A stretch of 64,000 bases of DNA from Trichoplusia ni (GCF_003590095.1 NC_039502.1:3070753-3134752); one strand, 5' to 3'. Positions 26,601-37,768 are shown, numbered from the stretch's first letter. Notes: generated by a model from the letters alone, not told the origin. Translations and numbers: made by a program.

Positions 26601-27821
26601 GCCATTGTACTATATGTGCAAGAAGTATTAAATAAATAAATAAAATAAATTTGCAATGGTGTTCCAAACACTTGTAGGTAAGTGTAGGTGTACACTTGTA
26701 GGTGTAAAGTCTAATTTGACTGGACTTTTCTGTTTCATACCGTTTACGGTAGAACAAAATTTGCTTGTATATAGTACCAGTACTGTATTGATGCAGGCGT
26801 TGCAGTTGGCCGAACAAACACAAGTGTGTCCTATATTGCGGCAGAAGATTATACCAAAGTTTGGGTGGCTTGGCAAGTATTACCCAACTTACACTTCATG
26901 TTACAGTTTATTTACCATTCTATGTACGAGCATAAAAACCGCGCTGGCTTGCCAAATTTGGTACTAGTTCTATGCGTTACTCACCAATAAGCACTGATTA
27001 GTTTGAGAAGCAAAAGTCACGTTACTTGTCGAAAAGCAATTTCATTACCTACTGTTCATCATCATCATCATCCTAGCCTTTTTCCGACTATGTTGGAGCC
27101 GACTCCAACATAGTCAATGTCTAGTCTACGCAGAACGCAGCCTAAGCAGTGATCGATCAACTTTTACAGTTGTAGCTTAGCCTCGAGCCATTCATTTGAA
27201 GGGCTCTCTTCGTTTTTGATTGGTGCGATTTAATATTGTCTTGGTGAACAGAGGGGTCTACCACCACGTCTTAACATATGATTATGATTGTGGAAGCGTT
27301 GCAGCGCAATACACGTTTTGAGCGACAGGATAGGACGATGACGTGACGATGACGATGACGATGATGCGATAGGACTTGACAAATATTAATAGGGCTGGCT
27401 TCCAAAACTATATTTATTACACTTTAAAATGTCTGAAACTTAAATCTAGCATAGAGTTCGTAAGGAATCATATATTAAATCAGTCTTGAATAGCTTACCC
27501 AGATGCTGAACTTTGTTGTCTGGCTGCTGATTGTCGTGGCGGTGGCGGTGGCGACGCGGACGGTTTTTGTCTTCCTGCAAACAGGAAATCATCAATAATG
27601 TCTACACGAATAACCGAGTGGTTGAAGTTACCACGCGAAACTCGTGTTATGGGTTTGATCCCCACGTAGGAAAAACGTTTGTGATCGACAAATGCTTGTC
27701 CTGGGTGCTAGCTATCCTATCCTAACGTAGGATAGGCTAGAAGACCCAGGTGTTTTTATTCTCAATACATTTACACAATTATACAAGCGTGCAATAGTAA
27801 AAACTTACTGAATCCTCTCAT
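20601..27821 (-). CDS. MORN5: MORN repeat-containing protein 5-like, copy A
   Basis: Nine coding exons: 27809-27821, 27499-27574, 26339-26413, 25728-25852, 24884-25070, 23805-23972, 21065-21269, 20601-20792 plus their joins in correct phase (the first is a 13-bp start exon). They give 346 residues. MORN repeats run about 77-97 (YGGQWDVLGMSGYGTYTFPNG-type) and 100-120 (YEGDFDDGMFHGKGELQYDDG-type), with a degenerate third. After these come MORN5 hallmarks: a W-K-YC-DRR block, then IPPGYYDSGDGFY. Human MORN5 is about 161 residues; this protein adds a Pro-rich N-terminus (PPPPP about 13-17), a GPRPDLYERWSEP motif, a proline run and a 63-residue C-terminal tail. MORN5 proteins are associated with cilia and sperm flagella, so an axonemal role is inferred. 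The donor after exon 21065-21269 is GTTAGT and after 24884-25070 GTCAGT, both weaker than consensus. By count the listed exons are eight; the gene has no further supported exon. Confidence 0.85.
21435..21560 (-). repeat. Dispersed-repeat tail fragment
   Basis: The segment ATCATCCTACCCTTTTTCC through GTTGGGGTTGGCTTTTAGTCC to CATGGGCAACACGATATCCC is the reverse complement of the 3' tail of the 5S-derived SINE at 54140-54285. It lies in an intron of MORN5-A. Confidence 0.6.
25441..25630 (-). pseudogene. U2 snRNA pseudogene
   Basis: Read on the minus strand, about 190 nt match U2 snRNA along its whole length. The 5' end is ATCACTTCTCGGCATTTTGG, then GCTAAGATCAAAGTGTA, a block like GTTCCCTCACTGAGGGAC, an Sm-site-like GTTTTTTG, CACCCCCGTCACGG, and GCATTGCAGTGCCGCCG near the 3' end. 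The branch-site-pairing GUAGUA is changed (GTAATC), the Sm site lacks its leading A, and many other positions differ, so it is very unlikely to be functional. It lies inside the intron between exons 25728-25852 and 24884-25070 of MORN5-A, in the host gene's orientation. Confidence 0.85.
27053..27130 (-). repeat. Dispersed-repeat tail fragment with (CAT)n
   Basis: TCATCATCATCATCATCCTAGCC and the following TTTTTCCGACTATGTTGGAG match, in reverse complement, the end of the same SINE/LINE tail seen elsewhere in the window. It then runs into a local inverted repeat: GACTATGTTGGAG followed by CTCCAACATAGTC. Confidence 0.6.
27600..27770 (+). repeat. tRNA-derived SINE in the first intron of MORN5-A
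   Basis: An A-box-like TAACCGAGTGGTTGAAG is followed by a B-box-like GGGTTTGATCCCC and the family segment CACGTAGGAAAAACGTTTGTG. The tail holds GCTTGTCCTGGGTG and a small inverted repeat around TATCCTA/TAGGATA. It is the same family as the copies at 29.8, 54.9, 56.4 and 63.0 kb, and lies between the 13-bp start exon and exon 2. Confidence 0.65.
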
Positions 27822-27981
27822 TGCTTTTAACAAGTTATTGAACAACGTTTTACTCCGTATGTTTTCTACAAAAGCACTAAGAACATCTTATAAAACATGA
27901 TAATAATTATTCTTGCGCATAATAAATATTTATAAAATTATACAAATTAGAAATGTATAACTCTCTCAACACAACATCAAT

Positions 27982-28040
27982 AATATGACATTTTTTTTGT
28001 GTTGTCACGCCATTTTGATTAGCGTTCGAAATATAAAATT
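27982..28040 (-). promoter_or_regulatory. Upstream block shared by both MORN5 copies (copy A)
   Basis: About 59 bp, some 160-220 bp upstream of the MORN5-A start codon, align with 37769-37826 upstream of MORN5-B. They share the identical 15-mer GATTAGCGTTCGAAA and AATATGACA at one end. The position suggests a core promoter or TSS-proximal element kept after duplication. This is inference. Confidence 0.4.
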
Positions 28041-28143
28041 TTGAAATACAGCCAACGATTTTCAAAAAGTTTTTATTTTCTAAGTGATACAAAGTTAAAT
28101 ATTTACAAGTTAAAAAACAAAACATAAAAAAATATTATATTTA

Positions 28144-28760
28144 TTAAATCAAAGCATCAAAAAATTCATCGGCATCGCTGCCGGCTGGGAGTGTGCCCAA
28201 AAGGCTGGCAGCATTGCCACGTTGAATTGCAATGCTAATCCTCTGAGCGAGGTAAAAGCCAGCCTTTGGGTCACGAGAAATGTCAACAAGACGCTTTGTC
28301 ACGCCTGTTTTGGCACTCGGCCCCCACGGCCCAAAAGTTTCAACCCCAAACGGCTCAAAGAAGTAACTACCAACTAGATTACCATATTTGCGCCGTTTGA
28401 GGTTTTCAGCAGCCGCGGCAGCAGAGCCAGCGCAGCTCGAAGAGCCGGGAAGGTGAGATGGCGCAAGAGTACCGACACAAGTGGCGTCCCACACTAAAGG
28501 CCTACCCATCTTCCAAGGAAACAAAGACATACCGTCCGGTCTCTTGCCATCATCGCGTACCAAACCATTAGGTTCTAATACAGCAGGTACGCCGACGGCA
28601 ACAAGAGCTCGACGGATAATGTCATTAATATTCGTGTGACGAGCCATGCGACCTGCACTACGGCTGCATGATAGACCGTGGTGTCCGAGGCTGTTGACTA
28701 CTTCACCACAGTGGCAGCGATGCGGAGAACAAGAACATTTTCTAAGTAGATTTTAAGTCA
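28144..28760 (-). pseudogene. Retroelement ORF 3'-end remnant with PD-(D/E)XK-like motif
   Basis: An open frame of about 205 codons on the minus strand, of which 167 follow an internal ATG at 28647. Upstream of that ATG the frame reads a Cys/His cluster (K-C-S-C-S-P-H-R-C-H-C-G, then H-H-G-L-S-C) like a zinc-binding knuckle. Downstream come GKRPDGMSLFPW and PLVWDATC, resembling a PD-(D/E)XK-type catalytic core, then KRRKYGNLVGSYFFEPFGVE and an R-I-S-I-A-I-Q-R-G-N-A end. I recall this arrangement from the C-terminal part of reverse-transcriptase-bearing ORFs scattered through animal genomes. Here the reverse transcriptase itself is missing and the frame closes with a stop just upstream of 28760. 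The ORF is intact but lacks its N-terminus, so it is called a remnant. AATAAA-like sequence follows the stop. Confidence 0.6.
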
Positions 28761-28768
28761 TAAGGTTT

Positions 28769-29047
28769 AGTTACGGCACGGATGTTGAGCGCTGACCTTC
28801 ACCTGGTCAGAAGTGATTTTTGGGTCCGCTTTGCGGTATGAATTGAGGCGCGGGGCGGATAAAGTGCAGTATTGGCCCGCAGCGCATCGCTCATAGCCGT
28901 CGCTCGTGATTGGTTAAAATTCGATCTTTGCTGCTGTTGCATGCACCTTAACGCGACGAATACGCACAAATGATTGGCGTTTTATTTTCCGATGCGCAAA
29001 GTGATCCCAACTCTTCCGCCTAGAGCTCAAGATCCGTGCCGGTAACT
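28769..29047. mobile_element. MITE with about 26-bp terminal inverted repeats
   Basis: The left end AGTTACGGCACGGATGTTGA and the reverse complement of the right end, AGTTACCGGCACGGATCTTG, match with one gap and few mismatches over about 26 bp. The interior (about 225 bp) is GC-richer than its surroundings, including GCGCGGGGCGGATAAAG and ATTGGTTAAAATTCG, and has no ORF. The superfamily is not assigned. It immediately abuts the retroelement remnant and may have truncated it. Confidence 0.75.
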
Positions 29048-29562
29048 ATAATTTCCATATACTTGTAGCTTTAGATGGCTTGTCGTCGGGAGGCTTTTTC
29101 AAGAATCTAAAGGGCACAAGCTAGTCTATGATTTTAATGTATAAAATAGTATAATAGGTGGAGTATGAGAGTATGTAACGAAGAGTCGAGAATGTAAGTG
29201 AAAAACAGTAATTTTTAAAGTGATTTTTTTATTTATCTTTTAAATTGAGATTAATATAATAAGTAACATGTCTAAACTAAAACCTATCAACAAAACAGGT
29301 ATACAATTAAAAAACTCAGTCTATTGAGCATTGCTTCTAAGGAGAATTCAAGTACATTGAAACTGAGTATTTGCTCATTTTACTCATTTTAATGAAGGAA
29401 ATATTTAAATAATATCTAGTTCTAGACTAAAGTTGAACTGAGTTTGATGGTTCAAAATTTTGCTAAAAGTTAGACCATGTTTTAAATTAAGAAAAGAAAT
29501 GATTAGGTAACCTCAAATAACAAAAAAAATATACATAATTATATTTAAATCTTGTAATAACA

Positions 29563-29568
29563 TTTATT
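29563..29568 (-). terminator. Poly(A) signal AATAAA of MORN5-B
   Basis: TTTATT on the plus strand, about 108 bp beyond the MORN5-B stop codon, reads AATAAA on the coding strand. Confidence 0.55.
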
Positions 29569-29675
29569 CGTTAAGTATAAATCTAAGTGTAATACAAATT
29601 ATAGCTAAAATAATTAAAATAATTGTTCTTAGGACAAAAATAAATGCTGTTATCACATAACTTGATAAGAAGTTT

Positions 29676-32600
29676 TTAGTCACTAGTATTTGTTGAAGAC
29701 TCCGATGATGATCCAGTACGGAAGAATTTGAATCCTTTGAACTGCAAAAAGTGTATCAATCAATAAAAACCATTACAAAACGTAAGATTAGCTTAGTGGT
29801 AAAGATTACGACCCAATGACCTTTATGGTCATTATGGAGAATAATTTGTTTGATCCACAATAGTTATTCCAGAAACCGAATGCAAAAACTAATGAGCGCG
29901 ATGTGTCGCGGGCTTGATCCCCGCGTGGGACAAGCGTTTGTGTGATCTGATCCACGACTGCTTGTCTTAAGTCTGGGTGTTTTTGTACATGTGACTTGAA
30001 TTTTACTGGAACTCTCCGCGACACAAAGATTAAATTTTCTCGTGCGGGAATCGGAAAAAAGAAGATTAGATAGTTTACTAAACTCGATACGTATAAAATA
30101 CTTACAAAATCAAAGTCCTGTTCGAAGATCGATTGAGCTCTGAACCCGGAGATATTAGTCTTCGGTCCAGCGGCCGGTGGTGGAGGCGGCTGCAGCCGGT
30201 CTATCGGCTCCGACCACTTCTCGTACAGGTCAGGACGCGGCCCTAATGGATCGTCAGGGTTTCTGCGGCAGTTCTCCAATATCCACTTGTGTTCGCGTTC
30301 CGATGCAGACCTGGAAATATAATATATTGTATTTCTTAAAATGGCAGTAATGTATATAAAGTTAATACTTACATTACGAAACGAAAATTATTAAATGTTG
30401 CAACTGGGATTGCCCTACTAGTTTCGGACCCAACCGGAGTCCTTATTTAAAAATAACGAATTTGCAATTAAAAATTTGTTTCACGATTGTAAAATAGATT
30501 TACTGTAAAATGTTAGTGAATGTTTTGATCAAGATAGATTTTGTTTAACCATTGATGTTCCACAGGAGGCCAAATATTTTTCTTAACTATATATTGCTTA
30601 AATCAATAACACAATACAACAGCCGTACCGAACAATCCTTGTTGGATCTTCGTACTTAAAAACACTTCTAGTCTTAGCATTGTAAAACCCGTCTCCTGAA
30701 TCGTAATGTCCGGGAGGGATCTCCTTCGTGGGCTGATCAGCTGTTAAGTATGAAATGCCAGCCGCCGCGACGTCTAAGTCATATTCTATTGCGAATCTGA
30801 AAATAACGAAGTACAGTAATTATTAAGAATAAAAACCGGGCAATGCAAGCCGGGTTTGCGACGCTGACAAATGAATTTGTCGGCATGGCAAACTGGTAAA
30901 ACAGATGTTGTCAAATGAAAATCCAGACAGACGGATAGACAGTAGCTCTGAGTAATGAGGTATCGTTTTTGTACCACTGTGGGTATGGAACCCTAATAAA
31001 AGTGAAGTACCTAAGTTCGGATCAAGGTGAACACATTTCTTAGCTAACTGGATAACGTAGCCTAAAAAATTGGGAGTCTAATATGACAAAAGTAAGTAAG
31101 TGAGTCTTCTAGGGAAATCCTTAATAGCTGAAGTCTTTACTAAATTGGAGCTTTGGAGGAAAACTTAGAGACTGCTAGCTACTAGCTAACTTAGCTCATC
31201 AGTTTGGTTAAGCTAAGCTGAAGTGCTCTGGCAAAGCAGGGTAGATAATGAAAAGGAATTCAACACAACACCTTAATTAAGATTTTATTTTTAGGTAAAC
31301 ATATGTACTATTACCATACCATTTATGTCCATAATCTTGATCTCATAAACCCACACCTTTTTAATTCCCAAGCCCCTGAAAGAGGGATGTAGGGCATATA
31401 AACATGCTAACAAAAACTCTTGTCATTAATCCCCATTAGATTAAAGCTGTTTTTCGGGTAAAATTCCAAACAGTCATGTATAAGTAAAACAAATCGTTAT
31501 GATGGGCGATTAGTATAGGAGCAAAAAATTGCGCGGGAATTTATTTTAGGCGCTTATATTCATTGCCGCCATTTTTATACGTATAAGCGGGATAAGACGT
31601 AATTTTGCGTTAATATCTCGTTTACCTCGTGAATAAAAAATGTGCGGAACAATTCACCTTTAGTTAAGCGTGTTTTGTATTTTTTTTTTTGGGAAAGAAA
31701 TGGTAAAGGTAAAATTTTGAAAGGTTCTTTTATGTAGGATTGACAGTTTTCACTGTTACACTTTTATCTAAGAAATAATCGTAGGATACTTGGTTTCAAA
31801 CGCCGTTTCTGTTGATTGCGTTTATTCATCTGTAAGTAAGCTACTGAAAAAACCTGAAGAGTTAATTTAAAAACTTAATGCTCTAGTCGAAAGTTATATA
31901 TCTCTCTGAACGTTAACTCTGACAAATCACTCAACAGTGCCTGTCGATAAGTACAATCCTCCGAACGCACGAACTGACAAATCGCTCAATTGTACTTTTG
32001 TGACAGGTCAAAGTCGGCTAACTTGTCCGAAACAGTTTAAAGTTTTCCATTAATTTGATTCAACCCAATCATCCAGAAAACTGATTATATTCACGTAATT
32101 AAGGTGAAAAACTTGGGGTTTTGCTTTCATATGTGAATACGAAGGTAATCCGCGGACTATCAGGTATGTAACCAGTCCTAGATTATAATCTTATTTCACA
32201 TTCAATTTGGCAAATGTTCGCGGGCTCGGGACAACTTTTGGGTCGCTTCGATCTTGGTCGTAGAGATGAGGGCGGAGATTGCAGGTAATGTTATTAAACG
32301 AGAATATACGGGAAAAAATATTGCTGACTATTGTTCTACATATATTGTAGGATATGTACTGAATATCAACGATAAAAATAACACCTTAAAAATGAAGCAA
32401 GTCCATACTTTGGTACTTTCATCCTTCCCCATATCGTTTGCAGTATGTTTATTACTCCCTAGAAAAGTTCGTTAACTTACACCGTTTTTGTTTTTTGTTA
32501 TTATCATTCATATTTCAATCATATACCTAAATATTTTTAAAAACTAACCTATACTCGTCCCGTTGCTAGGCACAGGCCTCTGCTAACTGCGGGTAAGTAA

Positions 32601-35260
32601 TTTCAGATTCCAATCATTGGAATCCATGTTTTCTCACTATGTTTTTTTTTGTTGGCAAGTGATATTTACCGTTTAATACGCACACGAGTTCAAAAATACA
32701 TTCGTACAATGCTCACACTAATATGCTATAACTGCAAATAAATTCAACAAAGTTCTAATTGATTTCCAAACCCTTTCCGTTTCTCCAAGATTCTTTCATT
32801 AACAATCATAAAATAAATATGAACACAACTCTAAAACTTTAATAATCCACAGCAACAGAACTTTCGGCCTTTTAAACTAACCACAATGACTAGGTGTCAT
32901 TGTATTTGACCTGCAAAACTACAATTTTGCTGCAATGCAAATTGGGATGGGAACGAAAATTATATTGAAACTGGCTACCATCCGTTGACACTCCAAAATT
33001 AAGATAACATCATAACAAAATTTTAATTAGCTTTTACGTGCTTTCAATTTATGCACAAAAACATAGTGTTGTAGTTTCATTAATTAACTTTTGCTCTTTC
33101 TGTTTTTTTGGTTTTGCTTTTCCAAAATATAGAGCAATAGAAATTCACCTAGCTGAAGTACACTCATACCCATACACGGCTTGAATGAAAATTGGCGTGG
33201 TGACCTATTAATACCACTCGGCTATTTATTCAGTCAGTCAATTTGCTGCGTTTAATTACAAAGCCAGAATATAGGACGAGTCTTATCCTTACCTTACATA
33301 CATAAATCAAAGGTGGTTTTAAGGTGGTTACCTTCTATCGGGCATGACGCAGTACTTCCAGTCCGATTCATTGTATTCGAGGGTATCAGTAAACGAGAGC
33401 AACCTTTCGGTCATGACCCCTTTATCAAACTTGCCACGTATGACTGCACCGTCCTGGTAACGTAGCTCGCCTTTGCCATGGAACATGCCGTCTTCAAAGT
33501 CTCCTCCGTATTCAACTCCTGTAATACGACGAATGCATTTTAGGGGACCGTACTCATTGAAACCGTATAACTAAAGCACCGCTGTCTATCCGTCTCTTAC
33601 CAGGTTGTTTTGCAAGGATCGTCATAGTTTGAAGACATTGAATTTTTATGGGTGATGTCTTTTGTTGCTAATGTTTGTTACAACTAAAATTATATGGGAT
33701 ATTTTAAGAATCATCGTATTATCTTTATCAATAGTCTTTTTAATACTATACCTATTTTGCTACCTAGAAGTATAACAGAACTCATATAGTGTTTGTGTAC
33801 AGCAATTCCACATAATTTGCTGTCAATATCTAAAAATATGCTTGTTTGTAAAAAAGGTGGTAGAAAAGTTCAGAAAAAAAGGCAAACCGATCCGTCTTTC
33901 TCCTTTCTGCAAATCCGATCCTGCAGGTCGGATTACAGATAGGAGGAATTTATCATTTGGAAATCTAGGAACTGTATAATTACCATTAGGAAATACGTAG
34001 TCACCATAACCGCTCATTCCCAAAATGTCCCAGGTTCCTTCGTATTGGGAGCCCGTTGGGAAGAATTTTGTTGAACGTGGCGCTCGAGGTATGTCCAAAG
34101 GAGCTGTTCTGCAATTGTAACGTTACGATAAATATATATTCGTATCTATTTATATTGAAAGGGCTTGAAAAAGACAGCTTTACATTCAAGGAACGTCATC
34201 TGTACTGTGGAAAATTGTGAGCAAGTGAATCAAAACATATTTCATCTATTACAGAGTAACATGATGTCTTCGTTTTTTTTTTTATATTCACGTAAAACAT
34301 TCTACTTTATTAATAAATTGATTATGTCAAGAACAATTTTGGTAACGTTGCAATACATTGCTGTTTGTAATAGGTAACTCTTGTTAGAAAAGGTTTGCGG
34401 CCACGCAATGTACTGCATTCTCCATGAAAATGTTCGCATCAAAATCTGGCCTCACCTGCATTCCGTCTTGTGTGAATCAGAAAATTTCCGCATGAGGTCT
34501 TCCCATTGCGATATCCGTTTCTCGGAAATGCAGCTGGAATGTTAAAAATTCGACAACTTAGTCTCCGACGGGATTATATTTTTGTTCAAAAAAGGTTGTA
34601 TTAAAATAGATAGACGACAGTCCAGTTTTATAATTTCAAGTTAATTGTAGACTTCGTATTGTTATGGTATTCAATCATTTGTCGTATCATAAGATCGTTT
34701 TCAACTTTGATTTACCAATACCAAGTCATTTTAAGGTCTTAAGATTATCATCAATGGACATATTTTCTCAAGTTTTATAACTATTTGTACACAAATAGGT
34801 GTAATTACATAATAGCTAATAGAAAGTCCGCACACAATTTATTAAGCGTTATAAAAGCTAGTACTCCAGAACAAATACACGTGTGGCCTATTTTAATGCA
34901 GGTGTTTCTTGAACAAACAGAAAGCATGCTTATTTTATGTAGATGAATCTAAACCAATCCTAGTAATATTATAACAGTTACAAACGACCAAAAATATAAT
35001 TAAAATATCAAAATGTACAAATGGTAGAAATGGCCTATGCCTATAGTTAAACCTATTGTTTCCAACCCTTGAAAATAGGGTTAAATGTAGTCGTGTTTAT
35101 CTCTGAAAACATAGCCTACCATAGGTAAAACATTTTGATTGGTGGATTGGGTTTACATTTTACCCGAAAAGTGACAAAACGAGTACCTTTAAATATACCA
35201 AGTTTTAAATGAATTCAACACTTACTTAGATGCCATACTCATTTTCCTTGAAGACGTCAT
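29676..35260 (-). CDS. MORN5: MORN repeat-containing protein 5-like, copy B
   Basis: Seven coding exons: 35226-35260, 34456-34533, 33984-34108, 33332-33518, 30629-30796, 30106-30310, 29676-29741. They encode 287 residues. Exons 3-6 have exactly the lengths and phases of their counterparts in copy A (125, 187, 168, 205 bp). MORN repeats lie at about 60-80 and 83-103, followed by a DWKYCVMPDRR block, IPPGHYDSGDGFY, and GPRPDLYEKWSEP. The N-terminus (MTSSRKMSMAS) and the 22-codon last exon (FKGFKFFRTG then Ser/Thr-rich) differ from copy A. In exon 3 about 30 of 43 residues match copy A, so the duplication is not recent. As a MORN5 relative it probably works in the flagellar axoneme of sperm (inference). 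The start codon follows a good acceptor (GTTGACAG), implying a non-coding 5' exon. Confidence 0.9.
29785..30060 (+). repeat. tRNA-derived SINE inside the last intron of MORN5-B
   Basis: TAGCTTAGTGG at 29789-29799 fits the Pol III A-box consensus exactly. A B-box-like GGCTTGATCCCC lies near 29911, followed by GTGGGACAAGCGTTTGTGTGATC and a family tail (CATGTGACTTGAATTTTAC). The A-B spacing is longer than usual, suggesting an internal insertion. The tail reads into the region just before exon 30106-30310. Confidence 0.65.
30895..30995 (-). repeat. Dispersed-repeat fragment (GGTTCC...accgctgtc family)
   Basis: In reverse complement this carries AGGGTTCCATACCCACAGTG and CTGTCTATCCGTCTGTC. Similar blocks occur at 33560-33620, 42525-42640 and 44220-44290 in plus orientation. 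It is probably a 3' fragment of an old LINE. It lies in an intron of MORN5-B. Confidence 0.45.
32545..32645 (+). repeat. Probable LINE-tail fragment
   Basis: CGTCCCGTTGCTAGGCACAG followed by GCCTCTGCTAACTGCG resembles the 'ccactgctgggcacaggcctc' 3' segment common in lepidopteran LINE-derived repeats. No coding part remains. Confidence 0.4.
33555..33650 (+). repeat. Dispersed-repeat fragment
   Basis: AAGCACCGCTGTCTATCCGT followed by CTCTTACCAGG matches the block at 42570-42615 and 44220-44260. It lies in an intron of MORN5-B. Confidence 0.4.
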
Positions 35261-35931
35261 CTTGAAAAGCTGTCAACAAACAATACATAAACTACAAGGG
35301 AATATTCAAAAACCGTAAACCTATTTCTCGACGATTTCAATAGGTCCAAAAATTGCTCCGAAAATAGTACTTAAACGTTTATTGTCCGTAAGTACGTAAC
35401 AACAAAAGGTGCTCAGAAATTCGGATGACAATTCCAGTGAATAACAAACCTTTGTGCTCTAAAACTGTATAATAAATTTGTACTTGTGTTGGTTTGATTG
35501 TAGTTTTATTTATTAAAATATTAGCAATGTTGTTGTTTGTTCAATTCGGAGTATGTTTACGATTAATTCATTTGTTTTAGTTACCATTTGCTTTTATTTT
35601 CCGAGAGGCTTTCGTTATAATCTGCTACTGGTAATAGGACTAGCATTTGTGCTTAAGAGAGTTAAATTGTGGATTATTGTTCACCAACGCAAATTTTGTA
35701 TCATTTATAGCAGTGCTTAATTAATATTGAGTATTAATGACCAGCCATTTATGGGCCCATACCTTTATAGCCATAGATTTAGACTAGATCAAATTGGAGT
35801 GCATGGAAAAATAAATTTTATAACTATCTAAGTACGCGGTAAAATAGATATTCACTTTTATATCGAGTCATCATTTTTACAACTATTCAAGCAAATTTAA
35901 AATCATCATCTAACCTCTTTAAACATCTACC

Positions 35932-36754
35932 ATGAGACATCTTAAAGGATATCAAGGTTACAAAACAAAAGTTCACGGGAAATCCGTTGGAGAAATGGAC
36001 ACCATTGTGACGGGGCTTAGTATTCAGTAGGCGATACGGTCATGGTCACACACACTGTCACATGCATTATTTATAATGAAAGAGTGAAACCTGTGAGTGT
36101 ATCGAACAATAAGTTTAATGCGGTAAAAGGTTTTAAGATGTCCGGTTTGGTCAGAGTTTATTCTTTCAAGTTCATCGACGAAAATGTTGATGTTAATTTA
36201 ATCTGTGATACGCCGAATAGTTTTCAGTATATATTTGATAGCTACGTTGGCAATTCAGCTCAAGTTGGTCTACGGGGAAATTACTTGCTGAATGACATGT
36301 ATCAGTAATACACTCCTCCATACCATAGCTGCATTCCTCTAAATTACATGGTCTCCAATATAGGCATAGATCTCCAAAGTCCTTTAGCTAGAGCTAGCTA
36401 GCTTTCAATTATAATTACTAAGCAGACATTCTCAGAAACTTTCACGCAAACAATACGAAGGATTTCACTGTCAAGTCTCTTTGAGAAATGGAGCAAGAAT
36501 CCCTTACAGTATTGATTAAAATATCCTTTCACGTAGATGTTAGAATAATGGAAGAAGGTAACAAGGGCTTGTCAGGTGCTTGTCATCTCGACGTGAATAT
36601 TCAAGTGAGGAACAAGGAAGGAAACCAGGTCAGTGTGGATGCCGCAGGCGAACTGTTTGCAAACTCACTGCGTATAAGAGTCTGCGTTCACGACAAAGAC
36701 TTTGAAAAAGATAGGTCGAAATATGAGAAAGAAATCACGGGTTTTTTTTATTAG
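35932..36754 (+). other. Cluster of unrecognised open frames
   Basis: Three open segments follow one another on the plus strand: 35932-36030 (32 codons), 36042-36308 (88 codons, with FKMSGLVRVYSFKFIDENVD in the middle) and 36488-36754 (88 codons, with HLDVNIQVRNKEGNQVSVDA). Their residue composition looks protein-like rather than AT-driven, but the frames differ and are broken by stops. I do not recognise the family. Possibilities are exons of an unknown gene, a decayed duplicate, or chance. They lie upstream of MORN5-B on the opposite strand, within the intron proposed below. Confidence 0.25.
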
Positions 36755-37768
36755 AAGAAATATGTTAAGGTTCGGTTGGTAATAAGAAAATGTGCTAAGA
36801 AAATTTTCACGTTAATAGTTTGTATCTCATCACGGATTTATGTCTGCAGCATTAAGATGTTAATATTTGATCTATTAATTTAATTATAATGTCCTTTTTA
36901 ATTTGCAATATTAAAATGTTTAATTAAAAACATGTAAATAATATTCCGATACGAAATTGAACTCTGTTCGATTCGAGTTAAAATTGAAACTCCCTCAAAG
37001 CGCTTATGTAGCTACAAGGAGCTGAAAATCAGCTCGACTGAATCAACCTATCATAATACCACAGATGGAAAATTATCGGTCAACAGTTTTTGGTAAAATG
37101 AAATTTGATTAAAAATATTTCGGCGAACTGTTAAATTAGGTACATGATTTCAGCTCAGCTCATACGGACTAGCATTAATCCGTCGATTAACTAGTTCCAG
37201 AGCTCATAGTTTGAAGCGTGTCGAACATAATGTTACAAAATGCAATGCATTACAAGGCTTAGCGTTCTACAGCTCAAATTTAATGGAATATCGTAAGCGG
37301 GCTTGTAACCGAGTATGCAAGCCGTTCCGCAGAGCGCGGTCTCAAAACGGCTCAAACGTTTTCCAACGAATATGTTTTCCGAGCCACCAGCCGCGAGTGT
37401 ATTTGAATAAACTCATGTTATTAGAATTTCGTATATTTTCATTTCAAACGAATAAACAAGGCTTTGTGAACGAAATCTTGGCTTCATTGAAATGGTCTGC
37501 ATGTTTGACAAAGTTGTGCATTTTTGGAACTGCGTTTGAATTTAGTGTATAGAAAAATAGAGTGGAATATAAGGGAAAAAACTACTGAGTAAAATAGTAT
37601 TTTTATTTACCTGATTATTCTTTAAAAAGTGTCTTTACTTTTGTAGCCTTTCACCTCTGTATCTTGTCTTTTATCAATATAATCGTTTATCCAAATTCGT
37701 TAACAACTTAAGTACATATTTATACTGAAAAATGTATAAATCTCGAACTTTGCTATCTACCTTTTGTC

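Noticed and set aside
26483..26605. Open frame starting MADITPKACER as first exon of MORN5-A
   Set aside because: It ends in a stop before any good donor and only a very weak donor has the right phase. The exon at 27499-27574 and the start exon at 27809-27821 have strong splice sites in the correct phase.
29789..29922. Functional tRNA gene
   Set aside because: The A and B boxes are too far apart, no cloverleaf forms, and the flanks match a SINE family present several times in the window.
29806..30279. 157-codon continuous frame at MORN5-B exon 6
   Set aside because: It reads through the GTAAGT donor at 30105 into the intron and the SINE. Only 30106-30310 is coding.
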